In this document: in pieces, positions 50,885 to 62,729 of the stretch
How the letters are laid out: the number at the start of each line of letters is the position of its first letter
Numbering within the stretch: the first letter of the stretch is position 1
Assembly (NCBI RefSeq): GCF_021440085.1
Contig: NZ_JAKCPW010000001.1
Coordinates: 1,550,001 to 1,614,000, forward strand
Direction of reading: 5' to 3'
Length of the DNA: 64,000 bases
DNA from: Dyadobacter sp. CY261
Lineage (GTDB): Bacteria; Bacteroidota; Bacteroidia; Cytophagales; Spirosomataceae
Program-made: the position numbers and the translations under genes
Notes under the pieces: model-generated
Told to the model about the DNA's origin: nothing
Database searches by the model: none
The model's input: only the letters and a program-made list of their open reading frames with translations

Positions 50885-51229
50885 ATGCCACGTTCAGTAA
50901 ATCACGTAGCGTCACGTGCAAGACGTAAAAAAGTTTTAAAACTCGCGAAAGGCTATTTTGGCCGTCGTAAAAATGTATGGACCGTTGCCAAAAACGCCGT
51001 TGAGCGCGGGTTGGCTTACGCATACGAAGGCCGTAAACAGAAGAAGCGTAATTTCCGCGCATTGTGGATCCAGCGTATCAACGCAGGGACCCGTCAGCAC
51101 GGATTGTCTTATTCTGCTTTCATCGGCAAACTTAATTCAAAAGGCATCGAGCTGAATAGGAAAGTTCTCGCTGACTTGGCGATGAATCATCCCGATGCAT
51201 TCAAAGCGATCGTTGATCAGGTAAAATAA
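50885..51229 (+). CDS. rplT: 50S ribosomal protein L20
   Basis: 114 aa. [58 protein letters not shown] is the rRNA-binding N-terminal extension, with the globular domain ([22 protein letters not shown]) after it. It assembles early on 23S rRNA and represses its own operon in other bacteria through a leader RNA. It follows rpmI by 102 bp and ends in a strong terminator. Confidence 0.97.
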   Translation: MPRSVNHVASRARRKKVLKLAKGYFGRRKNVWTVAKNAVERGLAYAYEGRKQKKRNFRALWIQRINAGTRQHGLSYSAFIGKLNSKGIELNRKVLADLAMNHPDAFKAIVDQVK

Positions 51230-51235
51230 AACAGC

Positions 51236-51263
51236 ATCCCGCCTCTCCGGCGGGATTTTTTTT
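51236..51263 (+). terminator. Terminator of the thrS-infC-rpmI-rplT block
   Basis: ATCCCGCC (51236-51243) and GGCGGGAT (51249-51256) make a perfect 8-bp stem with a TCTCC loop, followed by eight T. It is a classic intrinsic terminator 7 bp past the rplT stop. Confidence 0.92.
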
Positions 51264-51319
51264 GCTTAAAATTTGGATATTGCAGGCGACAATCAACTCG
51301 TACCTCAAAACCAAATAAT

Positions 51320-51814
51320 ATGCTTGAACAACTCTTTGACCTCGTTCAACAGAATTCCCAGCAAGCCGTAATCCAAAACCCCGACGTGCCTAACGAGCAT
51401 AACCAGGAAGTGATGAACACACTGGTTGGCTCGATCACCGGCGGTTTACAAGAGGAGGCGCAAAGCGGCAACGTTGGTGGCATCATGAACCTGTTCTCAG
51501 GCGAAAGCGGCACATCGGCGGCATCGCTACTGAACAATCCCATCGTCGCTTCGATCGCTACCAATGCCATTGGTGCCATCGTTCAAAAGTTTGGATTAAA
51601 CAGCCAGGTGGCGGCCAATATCGTCAATTCAGTGCTGCCGAGCGTATTAGGCGCGGTAATCAGCAAAATGAATGGAACCGGCAGTGGCGGGTTTGATCTC
51701 GGCTCACTCGTTCAGATGGGCGGAGGTCTCTTTGGCGGCGGCAAGGACGAAAAACCCGGTTCAGGCGGCATCGACCTTGGCGGCATGCTGGGCGGCCTTT
51801 TCGGCGGAAAGTAA
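51320..51814 (+). CDS. DUF937-family protein
   Basis: 164 aa. The N-terminal two-thirds are helical (LFDLVQQNSQQAVIQNPDVP, then NPIVASIATNAIGAIVQKFGLNSQVAANIVNSVLPSVLGAVISKMN) and the C-terminal third is Gly-rich (GGGLFGGGKDEKPGSGGIDLGGMLGGLFGG). This matches the DUF937/YidB layout, whose function is unknown. No signal peptide. It is transcribed alone between two terminators. Confidence 0.75.
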   Translation: MLEQLFDLVQQNSQQAVIQNPDVPNEHNQEVMNTLVGSITGGLQEEAQSGNVGGIMNLFSGESGTSAASLLNNPIVASIATNAIGAIVQKFGLNSQVAANIVNSVLPSVLGAVISKMNGTGSGGFDLGSLVQMGGGLFGGGKDEKPGSGGIDLGGMLGGLFGGK

Positions 51815-51841
51815 TCGGAAAGAATAACGGCACGATAAAGT

Positions 51842-51903
51842 AAGGGCTTCAAAACGATAGTACATTTGCATAAAATGATGTACTATCGTTAAAGCCCTTT
51901 TTC
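51842..51903 (+). terminator. Long hairpin after the DUF937 gene
   Basis: AACGATAGTACA (51853-51864) pairs with TGTACTATCGTT (51879-51890), and an outer AAGGGCTT (51842-51849) with AAGCCCTT (about 51892-51899), with a small internal bulge; a T-rich run follows. It ends 21 bp before the phospholipase ATG. Confidence 0.8.
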
Positions 51904-51923
51904 CTTTTTAAACTCACCTTACC

Positions 51924-54467
51924 ATGGACTCGAGAAGAGAATTTATCCGGAAAGCCACCATGCTCACAGGAGCAGCCGGGTTGTTCAGCACCCTACCCGC
52001 TTCGATTCAAAAGGCATTAGCCATTAACCCGCCAAAAGGTACTACCTGGCAGGACGCCGAGCATGTGGTGATATTGATGCAAGAAAACCGCTCCTTCGAT
52101 CATTCCTATGGAACCCTGCGCGGGGTACGCGGCTTCAATGACCCTCGCGCCATTACCCTTCCGAATAACAATCTCGTTTGGCTGCAAACCAATGCATTTG
52201 GCGAAACTTACGTGCCTTTTCGCTTGAATATCAGGGAGTCGAAAGCGACCTGGATGGGTTCTCTTCCACATTCCTGGCCAAACCAGGTGGATGCACGCAA
52301 CGATGGAAAGTATGATAAATGGCTTATCGCTAAGCAGCCCGGTAATAAGGATTATGCTAAAATGCCTTTGACACAAGGCTTTTATAATCGCGAGGACATT
52401 CCTTTTTATTATGCAATGGCGGATGCATTCACTGTTTGCGACCAGAACTTTTGCTCTTCGCTAACAGGCACCACGCCCAACCGTCTTTATCTATGGTCTG
52501 GAACCGTCCGTGAAAACCCGGATCCAAAGCATTACGCAAATATTCGCAACGAGAATGTCACTGACGACCGTGAAGCTTCGTGGACGACATTCCCGGAACG
52601 CCTGGAAGACAGTGGCACTTCGTGGAAAATATACCAGAATGAACTGAGTATCAATACAGGTTTCACGGGCGAAGAAGATTCCTGGCTCGCCAATTTCACC
52701 GACAACCCTATCGAATGGTTTACGCAATACAATATCCGTTTTCACACAGGCTACCATCGTCACCTCAAAGAACGCCAGCAGATGTTGCCAGCTGAAATCG
52801 AACAGGCGCAGGCGAAGTTGAAGACACTTTCGGGCAAGGAATCCTCCGATCTTGAAAAAGTAGTGAACGAAAAACGCGCTTTGCTGAAACTTGCGAACGA
52901 AGAACTGATCCGTTGGAGCCCCGAAAAGTTTGAAAAATTGTCGCAGCGCGAGAAAAATATTCACCAGAAGGCATTCACAGTCAACAAAAATGACCCGGAT
53001 TACCGGAAGATTACCACGGTTAAATACCAGGACGGAGATATTGAACACGAAGCAAAAGCGCCCATGGGTGACGTGCTGCACCAGTTTCGTTCGGATGTGA
53101 AAGGTGGCGCCTTACCTACCGTCTCATGGCTCGTTGCTCCTGAAAACTTCTCCGATCACCCCGGTGCACCGTGGTATGGTGCATGGTATGTCTCCGAAGT
53201 ACTCGACATTCTGACGGCCAATCCGGAAGTATGGAAAAAGACGATCTTCATTCTCTGTTATGACGAAAACGACGGCTATTTCGACCACGTACCGCCATTT
53301 GTTGTTCCCAATCCATATAAGGAAGACACCGGTGCAGTTTCCGAAGGCATTGACTGCAAAACGGAGTTCGTGACACTGGAACAGGACATGACCAAGAAGA
53401 AAAAAGAGGAATGCCGCGAAAGTCCGATCGGGCTGGGTTACCGGGTGCCGCTGATCGTCGCTTCACCCTGGAACCGGGGCGGAAATGTATGCTCTGAGGT
53501 GTTCGACCATACCTCAATATTACAATTCCTGGAAAAATTCGTGAGCCTGAAATCCGGCAAGCAGGTGAAGGAAACAAATATCAGCGAATGGCGACGCACC
53601 ATTTGCGGTGACCTGACATCGACCTTCACACCCTACGACGGGCAGGAGTTCAAGCTCCCGACTTTTCTGGAAAGGGAAGAGTTTATGGAAAGTATATTTA
53701 ATTCAAAATTCAAAAAGTTGCCTAACGGCTACAAAGCATTATCCAAAGGCGAGATCGAAGAAGTAAATAAGAGCCCGCTCACCTCTTCTATCCTGCCAAA
53801 TCAGGAAAAAGGAACACGGCCCGCGTGCCCCATACCGTATGAATTGTTTGCCGACGGTGCCGTAAACTCTGCCAAAAATACATTTGAAATAAAGCTGGAA
53901 GCCAGAAATGGCATATTTCGCGACAAAACTGCTGGTGCGCCATTTATCATTTACGCTCCCGGAAAGTACAAAAATGAGCATTTCAAGGTCTGGAATTACG
54001 CAGTGAAAGCGGGAGATTCTATCCATTGCTCCTTTAATATATCCGATTTTGAAGGCGGAAAATTCCACCTGAAGGTGTATGGGCCAAATGGATTTTTCCG
54101 GGAATATGCCGGTAAGGAGCAGCATTCCAATATTACATTCAAAACCCAGTTAGAAATCGATAAAAATAAAAAATCTACCGGAAACATTCAGGTCGATTTG
54201 CGGAACAATAGCTCATCCGCTGAATACAAAATTGCATTACGGGACAACGCATACGGTGCTGTAAATCAGTCATTAAAATTACCCAAAGCAGCCGGTGCCA
54301 CGAAGAAAGGGAATGTACTCACCGTGAATACTTCCAAGAGCGGCAACTGGTACGACTTCTCGATCGTCGTGGATGGCGAACCAGATCTCATCATTCGCCA
54401 GGCAGGCCATATCGAGACAGGTAATATCAGCGAAAGCGACCCTTATATGGGGCAAATGGTTAGCTAA
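51924..54467 (+). CDS. Tat-exported phosphocholine-specific phospholipase C
   Basis: 847 aa. A Tat signal (SRREFIRKATMLTGAAGLF, twin Arg at 4-5) leads to the phosphoesterase domain: HVVILMQENRSFDHSYGTLRG (the metal and nucleophile region, Glu54-Asn55, Asp59-His60), CSSLTGTTPNRLYLWSGT, YDENDGYFDHVPP and VPLIVASPWNRGG. A 60-residue charged helical insert (about 285-350) interrupts it. Two C-terminal domains (from about 625, FADGAVNSAKNTFEIKLEARNG and onward) match the phospholipase C C-terminal pair. It cleaves phosphatidylcholine or sphingomyelin outside the cytoplasm; in soil bacteria it often serves phosphate or lipid scavenging. Confidence 0.9.
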   Translation: MDSRREFIRKATMLTGAAGLFSTLPASIQKALAINPPKGTTWQDAEHVVILMQENRSFDHSYGTLRGVRGFNDPRAITLPNNNLVWLQTNAFGETYVPFRLNIRESKATWMGSLPHSWPNQVDARNDGKYDKWLIAKQPGNKDYAKMPLTQGFYNREDIPFYYAMADAFTVCDQNFCSSLTGTTPNRLYLWSGTVRENPDPKHYANIRNENVTDDREASWTTFPERLEDSGTSWKIYQNELSINTGFTGEEDSWLANFTDNPIEWFTQYNIRFHTGYHRHLKERQQMLPAEIEQAQAKLKTLSGKESSDLEKVVNEKRALLKLANEELIRWSPEKFEKLSQREKNIHQKAFTVNKNDPDYRKITTVKYQDGDIEHEAKAPMGDVLHQFRSDVKGGALPTVSWLVAPENFSDHPGAPWYGAWYVSEVLDILTANPEVWKKTIFILCYDENDGYFDHVPPFVVPNPYKEDTGAVSEGIDCKTEFVTLEQDMTKKKKEECRESPIGLGYRVPLIVASPWNRGGNVCSEVFDHTSILQFLEKFVSLKSGKQVKETNISEWRRTICGDLTSTFTPYDGQEFKLPTFLEREEFMESIFNSKFKKLPNGYKALSKGEIEEVNKSPLTSSILPNQEKGTRPACPIPYELFADGAVNSAKNTFEIKLEARNGIFRDKTAGAPFIIYAPGKYKNEHFKVWNYAVKAGDSIHCSFNISDFEGGKFHLKVYGPNGFFREYAGKEQHSNITFKTQLEIDKNKKSTGNIQVDLRNNSSSAEYKIALRDNAYGAVNQSLKLPKAAGATKKGNVLTVNTSKSGNWYDFSIVVDGEPDLIIRQAGHIETGNISESDPYMGQMVS

Positions 54468-54483
54468 TCCCTAATCCACTCGC

Positions 54484-54502
54484 CAGGCCGGATTTTGGCC
54501 TG
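54484..54502 (+). terminator. Short hairpin after phospholipase gene
   Basis: CAGGCC (54484-54489) and GGCCTG (54497-54502) around GGATTTT, 16 bp past the stop. Only 6 bp and no clear T run, so a weak call. Confidence 0.4.
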
Positions 54503-54626
54503 ACACTTTGTCACTCCCGTTTTAAGTATGAGTATCTGGTACGGGCTTTTTAATAGTACACCCAGTGACCAATGAAAATAGGTCTGAAAGTCCAGAATCA
54601 AATCATACTTAACTTATAAATAGAAA

Positions 54627-56552
54627 ATGGGAAAAATTATTGGCATAGACTTAGGAACTACGAACTCCTGCGTGGCTGTCATGGAGGGCAACGAGCCGGT
54701 TGTTATAGCCAACAGCGAAGGTGCTCGCACTACTCCGTCTGTGGTTGCATTCATGGATAATGGTGAACGCAAAATTGGAGCACCGGCCAAACGTCAGGCG
54801 ATTACCAATCCCAAGCATACTATTAGCTCCATTAAGAGATTTATGGGTAAAAAATACGATGACACAACCTCAGAAATGAAGACGGTTGCGTACAGCGTAG
54901 AGAAAGGCCCTAACAATACTCCGCGCATTCCGATCGGTGACAGACTTTATACACCGCAGGAAGTTTCCGCTTTCATTCTTCAAAAAATGAGGCAAACTGC
55001 AGAAGACTATCTGGGCCAGGAAGTTACCGAAGCGGTGATCACTGTCCCCGCATATTTTAATGACGCGGAACGTCAGGCTACCAAAGAAGCTGGTCAGATT
55101 GCCGGGCTGGATGTGAAGCGTATTATCAACGAACCTACTGCCGCTGCCCTCGCCTACGGTCTGGACAAACAGCATCAGGATATGAAAATTGCTGTCTTCG
55201 ACTTGGGTGGTGGTACTTTCGACGTATCCATTCTTGAACTGGGTGACGGTGTGTTTGAAGTGAAATCAACCGACGGTGATACCCACCTTGGAGGTGACGA
55301 CTTCGACCAGGTAATCATCAACTGGCTTGCAGATGAGTTCCAGAAGGATGAAGGCGTCGACTTGAGAAAAGATCCGATGGCATTGCAGCGTTTGAAAGAA
55401 GCCGCTGAAAAGGCAAAAGTTGAATTATCAAGCTCTACGCAGACTGAAATCAACCTGCCATATATCTTCCCGGTTGACGGTATTCCAAAACACTTGGTTC
55501 GTACCTTAACCCGCGCAAAATTCGAGCAACTTGCTGATTCGTTGTTCCAACGCATGATGGAACCTTGCAAGAGAGCAATGAAAAATGCAGGATATTCGAA
55601 CAGCGATATCAATGAGGTAATCCTTGTCGGTGGATCGACCCGTATCCCTCGCGTGCAGGAAGAAGTGGAGAAATTCTTTGGTAGAAAACCATCGAAAAAC
55701 GTCAACCCTGACGAAGCTGTTGCGGTAGGTGCTGCAATCCAGGGTGGTGTGTTAACAGGTGAAGTGAAAGACGTACTTCTTTTGGACGTTATTCCTTTGT
55801 CTCTCGGTATCGAAACATTGGGTGGCGTGTTCACCAAACTGATCGAAGCGAACACTACCATTCCTTCGAAAAAAACGGAAACGTTCTCAACCGCTGCTGA
55901 TAATCAGCCTTCTGTGGAAATTCATGTATTGCAAGGTGAACGTCCGCAAGCTACGAACAACCGTACACTCGGTCGTTTCCACTTGTCCGACATTCCGCCA
56001 GCACAACGCGGTGTACCTCAGATCGAAGTGACGTTCGACGTGGATGCGAACGGTATCCTGCACGTTTCTGCAAAAGACAAAGGAACAGGCAAAGAGCAGA
56101 AGATCCGTATCGAGGCTTCCAGTGGTTTGACCGACGCGGAAATCAACAGAATGCGTGAAGAGGCGAAAGCAAATGAAGCGGCTGATAAAGCAGAACGTGA
56201 GAAAATCGAAAAAATAAACGGAGCGGATAGCCTGATCTTCTCAACTGAAAAACAGTTGAAAGAATATGGCGACAAACTTTCGGATACTAACAAAGCTAAT
56301 ATCGAAGGTGCGCTGGCAGAATTAAAAACTGCTCACCAATCTCAGGACCTTACTGGCATCGACGCTGCTATGGAGAAACTGAATGCGGCATGGCAAGCTT
56401 CGGCTCAGGAAATGTACGCACAAGGTGGTGAAAGTCAGCCCGGAGGCGCTCAGCCGGGTGCAAGCGATCCAGCTGGTAATCCCGGTGCAGGCGCTGCAAA
56501 CAGCAGCTCGACTGACGACGTGACGGACGTTAATTTCGAAGAAGTGAAATAA
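54627..56552 (+). CDS. dnaK: Chaperone DnaK (Hsp70)
   Basis: 641 aa. Phosphate-binding loop [16 protein letters not shown] at 5-20, [28 protein letters not shown], and [17 protein letters not shown]. The substrate domain begins near [18 protein letters not shown], and the lid is followed by a Gly/Gln-rich linker ending in [12 protein letters not shown], close to the EEVK-type tail of bacterial DnaK. It folds proteins with DnaJ and GrpE, neither of which is encoded next to it. I see no CIRCE element upstream. An intrinsic terminator follows. Confidence 0.97.
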   Translation: MGKIIGIDLGTTNSCVAVMEGNEPVVIANSEGARTTPSVVAFMDNGERKIGAPAKRQAITNPKHTISSIKRFMGKKYDDTTSEMKTVAYSVEKGPNNTPRIPIGDRLYTPQEVSAFILQKMRQTAEDYLGQEVTEAVITVPAYFNDAERQATKEAGQIAGLDVKRIINEPTAAALAYGLDKQHQDMKIAVFDLGGGTFDVSILELGDGVFEVKSTDGDTHLGGDDFDQVIINWLADEFQKDEGVDLRKDPMALQRLKEAAEKAKVELSSSTQTEINLPYIFPVDGIPKHLVRTLTRAKFEQLADSLFQRMMEPCKRAMKNAGYSNSDINEVILVGGSTRIPRVQEEVEKFFGRKPSKNVNPDEAVAVGAAIQGGVLTGEVKDVLLLDVIPLSLGIETLGGVFTKLIEANTTIPSKKTETFSTAADNQPSVEIHVLQGERPQATNNRTLGRFHLSDIPPAQRGVPQIEVTFDVDANGILHVSAKDKGTGKEQKIRIEASSGLTDAEINRMREEAKANEAADKAEREKIEKINGADSLIFSTEKQLKEYGDKLSDTNKANIEGALAELKTAHQSQDLTGIDAAMEKLNAAWQASAQEMYAQGGESQPGGAQPGASDPAGNPGAGAANSSSTDDVTDVNFEEVK

Positions 56553-56567
56553 GAATTAAGATTAAAA

Positions 56568-56602
56568 AGTCCCCGTCCGTTAAACAGATGGGGATTTTTT
56601 TT
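56568..56602 (+). terminator. Terminator of dnaK
   Basis: TCCCCGTC (56570-56577) and GATGGGGA (about 56587-56594), with one G-U pair, form an 8-bp stem with a 9-base loop, followed by eight T. It starts 16 bp past the dnaK stop. Confidence 0.85.
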
Positions 56603-56739
56603 ACCCGCAGTGTTACAAATTGGGGTTTTTAAGCGTATATATAAATGGATAATTCGTTGTCAATTTACTGGCACTGATTTTTTTAGAACCAAGTACAATC
56701 ATCATCATTCTAATCAACCATCACTAAAACTGATCTTCT

Positions 56740-56955
56740 ATGGACGCAAGAATCGCATTACCAGAATTGATGTACCTTTCTCCTACGACTCGTGAAAAAG
56801 CAGTTTCGATAGCACAGGAACTACTGAGATCTACGAATATCTCCCCACGCGAAGCTGTCTCAAAAGCGATTCTGATTGCAAAAAACTGGGCGGTCAAAAA
56901 CGTGAACCGCAGCGTTTGGAAAAAATTGAAGTCAGTCGAAAAAGAAATGATATGA
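56740..56955 (+). CDS. Small protein coupled to an SDR gene
   Basis: 71 aa: an N-terminal segment MDARIALPELMYLSP, then helices REKAVSIAQELLRSTNISPREAVSKAILIAKNWAVKNV and a basic end (NRSVWKKLKSVEKEM). No known motif, though the KAILIAKNWA helix recurs in small Bacteroidota proteins of unknown role. Its stop overlaps the SDR start in ATGA, giving strict coupling. It may assist or regulate the dehydrogenase; this is inference. Confidence 0.65.
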   Translation: MDARIALPELMYLSPTTREKAVSIAQELLRSTNISPREAVSKAILIAKNWAVKNVNRSVWKKLKSVEKEMI

Positions 56956-57770
56956 TAGAACTGGCATTCAAAGATCAGGTAGTCATAGTGACTGGGTCAA
57001 GCTCAGGGATCGGTAGAGCTTGCGCCGTGCATTTTGGGAACAATGGTGCGCACGTGGTCGTCAATTACAGTTCCAATGCAGCGGAAGGTCAGCAAGTTGT
57101 CGACGAGATCAGGTCTAACGGCGGCACCGCGATTCTTGTGAAAGCCGATGTTAGCAAGGAAGAAGAAGTAAAGGCGTTGTTCAGCCAAACGATCAATGAG
57201 TTCGGCCGATTAGACATTCTTGTCAGCAATGCAGGCTTACAGAAAGACGCGCCGTTCCTGGAGATGACTTTGGAGCAGTGGCAGAAGGTAATCGATGTCA
57301 ATCTCACCGGCCAGTTCCTTGCTTGCCGTGAAGCCGCTAGGCAGTTCATCGCTCAAACAAAAACCACTACGGAAACAACGCACAGCGAGCTTGCCGTTGG
57401 CAAAATTGTGTTAATGAGCTCGGTCCATGATGTCATTCCTTGGGCGGGACATGTCAATTATGCGGCTTCCAAGGGCGGTATTATGATGTTCATGAAATCC
57501 ATCTCGCAGGAACTTGCACCACACAAAATCCGTGTGAACTCTGTCAGCCCCGGAGCGATCAAAACGCCTATTAATCAGGAAGTTTGGTCGGATCCCGACA
57601 AATATAAAGACCTGCTTCAACTGATTCCATACAAAAGGATTGGCACTGCTCAGGACGTTGCGAAGGCAGTTGCCTGGCTTGCATCAGATGATTCAGATTA
57701 TGTCAACGGCGAAACACTTTATATCGATGGTGGCATGACGCTCTATCCTGAGTTTGCCGATAACGGGTGA
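56952..57770 (+). CDS. SDR-family dehydrogenase, glucose 1-dehydrogenase-like
   Basis: 272 aa from ATG 56952 (an ATG at 56916 would overlap the small gene more). NAD(P)-binding TGSSSGIGRACA, VSNAGLQKDAP, the catalytic Ser in KIVLMSSVHD and YxxxK in NYAASKGG, then RVNSVSPGAIKTPIN and the end YVNGETLYIDGGMTLYPEF. This is the classical SDR pattern; similarity to glucose 1-dehydrogenases is clear by eye, but substrate is not certain. The stop is followed by a strong bidirectional hairpin. Confidence 0.9.
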   Translation: MIELAFKDQVVIVTGSSSGIGRACAVHFGNNGAHVVVNYSSNAAEGQQVVDEIRSNGGTAILVKADVSKEEEVKALFSQTINEFGRLDILVSNAGLQKDAPFLEMTLEQWQKVIDVNLTGQFLACREAARQFIAQTKTTTETTHSELAVGKIVLMSSVHDVIPWAGHVNYAASKGGIMMFMKSISQELAPHKIRVNSVSPGAIKTPINQEVWSDPDKYKDLLQLIPYKRIGTAQDVAKAVAWLASDDSDYVNGETLYIDGGMTLYPEFADNG

Positions 57771-57815
57771 ATTAATTGTTAGAAACACGATTGGTTGTCA
57801 TATAGTTAGCTAAAC

Positions 57816-57847
57816 AAAACGTCAGGCAGTTGCGCCTGACGTTTTTT
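57816..57847. terminator. Bidirectional terminator after SDR gene
   Basis: AAAACGTCAGGC (57816-57827) and GCCTGACGTTTT (57834-57845) form a perfect 12-bp stem with a 6-base loop and flanking A/T runs. It lies between convergent genes (57770 and 57919). Confidence 0.9.
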
Positions 57848-57918
57848 ATTGACTTAATGACCATCCCTGACGACAGCACTTGCCAATTCATGACCACAGT
57901 TGCCCCATCCTTCTCCTG

Positions 57919-60369
57919 CTACTGCGTTACAAATTCTCCTTTTTCAACAGACCAGTCGTTTCCAAAGAAGCCGGACATTTTTACTTCCTTAATTCCATCC
58001 CTCAGCATATCGGCTGAAAAGATCATTAAGTCGGGGAACCCGCTACCACCGCTGAAATATTGATTAGCATTCGCAGCCTGAAAGCCAAGTTTACCGGTTC
58101 CTGAAATAACAGTCACCGATGCCGTTTTACTGTCCGATCTTGGATAAATGAAATAGGCGGCAAGATTGTTACCGGCAAACTGCTTGCCGCCGACGTCAAT
58201 TTTACCATTCGTCACTGTCACCGGACAGTTTTTCAGGATCTTATCCCAGGCCAGGTTGGTCGTTTTATTACCATAGAGAATTACACCTCTGTCCTTAAAC
58301 TGTTGAGGATCGAAATCTTTATCTGCAACAATATCCACCGCCCCATTGCCGCGGTAATACCATGACTCCGCGTCGAATGTCGCTTTTTCAAATGCCCATG
58401 CTTTTTCGTCGGCATTTCCGCCAGTCGCGTACACATATACCATCCGGTTTCTGAATGCGTCTTTCAAAGTACCACTCCGCTCAGCATTCTTTTCCGTAAC
58501 TGCCGGAGGACCCGCCAATTTCCAGCTACCTTCGTTTTTTAGGTGAATAGTTTCACTACCTATTACATCATATTCAATCGGTGCCTGACTGTCGAGGACA
58601 ATTTTCAATTTAGATCCAGGTACAAACGCGTCGAGGTCAAGGGAAAGTAGCGCTACGTTCTCGGTAGTACCGTCAATGCGAAAGTCTTTTTTGCTGCTAC
58701 TTAGTTTGATTTGGCTGTATTTTAATGCATTAATCTGTTGATGCACAGCAGCCCAGCGCATCCTTGACGAGATTCCTGGATTAGCTGTCTTAAAATCAAT
58801 AAATGTAACGGCAGTGTCCCTTGGGATAGCATGCCAACTGAAAAAGTTGAAGATCGGTGGCCAGTCTACGCTAATATCGCCGTACCAGTGCTCGCCGCCA
58901 ATGTGCTCATAGTAACTAAAATCGCGGTGGAATTTTCCAAGAATGTCGCGCATTTGACGCGCATATGTGACGGGCACCGTACGATCCGCATCCCCATGCG
59001 CAACGTAAACACCAAGGCTCTTATAATTCGAAGTCAATGCCAAAACATTGCTCGGGTTGCTGGCTCTCAGCAACATAGCCTCAATCAGCGATCCGGCGCT
59101 ATCGGGTATGACGCCGTCATGCGAACCATAAGACGCCAAAGTTGGATACCCGGCGGAAGGGGCAATAGCTGCCCATTTTTCAGGATAAGTCGCTCCCAGG
59201 AACCAGGTACCGTGACCGCCCATCGAATGGCCGGTCAAATATATACGTGATGGATCGGGGCTAAACTGCTTTTTGGCAATGTCAAGTACTTCCAATGCAT
59301 CCATCCGGCCCCAGTCTTCCCAATTGAACCCGCGCGGTCGGCGATTGGTTGGTGCAACAAGCACACCCCAGTCCTTGGGCTTATAAGCTCTCGCCTGACT
59401 AATCGCCTGGACCTCAGCACCGTGTACAGAGAAAAACAATGCAGGTTTTTCCGAAGAATCACCCTTAATCTGTGGCGATACAGCATAATATTGCACGCTG
59501 CCGTCCAGGTCGCTCACAAATGTACGACTGTATTGCTTGCCTGCTTCAACGGATTGGATCGCAATCTTTGACAGATCCGTTACCTTTCTATTTTGCGACA
59601 AGGTAAGGACCGCTTCATTCTTATGTACACTTGTAACGCCACTACCGTCAATCAATACCCCAACTTTGCGCAAGCTCATCGCCGGTACTGACGGCAGCCT
59701 GGTAACAATCTCTTTTCCGGCTACGACCGCTTTCATTTCAAGACCGGTCAGCGATTTCTTAGTCATATTTGAGATCACCACCCCGGTCCAGAGTGAATCA
59801 TTTTTGAAACCCGGAACGACATCGGAAATGGTAAGGTCTTCTGTATTAATGGAAACCTGCTTTGTCGGAAAAGTCAGATTAGCAGTGATGCCCCCAAAAC
59901 GTCCAAAGCGAGCAACGCGCGCGTAAATTTCATTTTTACCTTTTTTAAGCAAAACAGGCAAATGCATCCAGCCATATCTGTACATGTCGCCCCCGCGGGG
60001 AACGCCATTCAGAAAAATCATGTCCTGACCGGTGATCGTCAGAATGGCGGCTTGCTCTTTGCTGGATTCGTAGGTTAGGTAGACATAGCCGTTCGAAAAT
60101 GCATCTCCGCGGAAACGGTGGGTTGAATCGGCTTGTACTTTCTTCCACTTAACTTCTCCGGCTTTTGCATCGCTTAGCAGGACCCCGCCCTCTTGGGGTT
60201 TGAGTGTTCCTTTATAAAGTTGGTAAGCAAGTTGATCAGTGTACAATGCCTCGCGTCCATATTGATGGCAGGGTCCGATCGCAAGGCCATCCTTGAAATG
60301 GTAAACCGATTGGGCCTGGTTTTGTGAGAAAACAAATAGTAACGAGAGTGTCGCAAAAATCTTTTTCAT
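57919..60369 (-). CDS. Secreted alpha/beta-hydrolase, prolyl-oligopeptidase-like
   Basis: 816 aa. A signal peptide (ATLSLLFVFSQNQAQS) is followed by a beta-rich region of about 300 residues, then the hydrolase domain: the nucleophile Ser382 in TGHSMGGHGTW, the acid in VAHGDADRTVP and the histidine in GGEHWYGD, a complete catalytic triad. A third, beta-rich C-terminal domain (about 530-816) is unrelated to the usual S9 propeller. It is a periplasmic or outer-membrane esterase or peptidase; the substrate is unknown. It is transcribed alone. Confidence 0.85.
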   Translation of the reverse strand: MKKIFATLSLLFVFSQNQAQSVYHFKDGLAIGPCHQYGREALYTDQLAYQLYKGTLKPQEGGVLLSDAKAGEVKWKKVQADSTHRFRGDAFSNGYVYLTYESSKEQAAILTITGQDMIFLNGVPRGGDMYRYGWMHLPVLLKKGKNEIYARVARFGRFGGITANLTFPTKQVSINTEDLTISDVVPGFKNDSLWTGVVISNMTKKSLTGLEMKAVVAGKEIVTRLPSVPAMSLRKVGVLIDGSGVTSVHKNEAVLTLSQNRKVTDLSKIAIQSVEAGKQYSRTFVSDLDGSVQYYAVSPQIKGDSSEKPALFFSVHGAEVQAISQARAYKPKDWGVLVAPTNRRPRGFNWEDWGRMDALEVLDIAKKQFSPDPSRIYLTGHSMGGHGTWFLGATYPEKWAAIAPSAGYPTLASYGSHDGVIPDSAGSLIEAMLLRASNPSNVLALTSNYKSLGVYVAHGDADRTVPVTYARQMRDILGKFHRDFSYYEHIGGEHWYGDISVDWPPIFNFFSWHAIPRDTAVTFIDFKTANPGISSRMRWAAVHQQINALKYSQIKLSSSKKDFRIDGTTENVALLSLDLDAFVPGSKLKIVLDSQAPIEYDVIGSETIHLKNEGSWKLAGPPAVTEKNAERSGTLKDAFRNRMVYVYATGGNADEKAWAFEKATFDAESWYYRGNGAVDIVADKDFDPQQFKDRGVILYGNKTTNLAWDKILKNCPVTVTNGKIDVGGKQFAGNNLAAYFIYPRSDSKTASVTVISGTGKLGFQAANANQYFSGGSGFPDLMIFSADMLRDGIKEVKMSGFFGNDWSVEKGEFVTQ

Positions 60370-60570
60370 TGAAATAGGTTTAGTGATCAGACAAAAACTA
60401 AACTTAATAAAAAATATTAATAAAAGACCGCTCTATTTTTAATTAACTCATAATTTGCATTAGAACACCGAAATGGAGGAGTAAATGCCCCTTTTTACAG
60501 TTTAGCAGATGAAATTTCAAAAAATGGACCGTAACTTTCGGTATACTATTTCAAAAATATAACCTTAAAA

Positions 60571-62707
<2,137 letters not shown>

Positions 62708-62729
62708 CACATGATACGCCTTTTCTTAA

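Noticed and set aside
54507..54540. CIRCE-like element or sigma-32-type promoter before dnaK
   Set aside because: CACTC and GAGT are present but the spacing (13) and arms do not match TTAGCACTC-N9-GAGTGCTAA; TTTG and TATCTGGT are only a partial promoter match.
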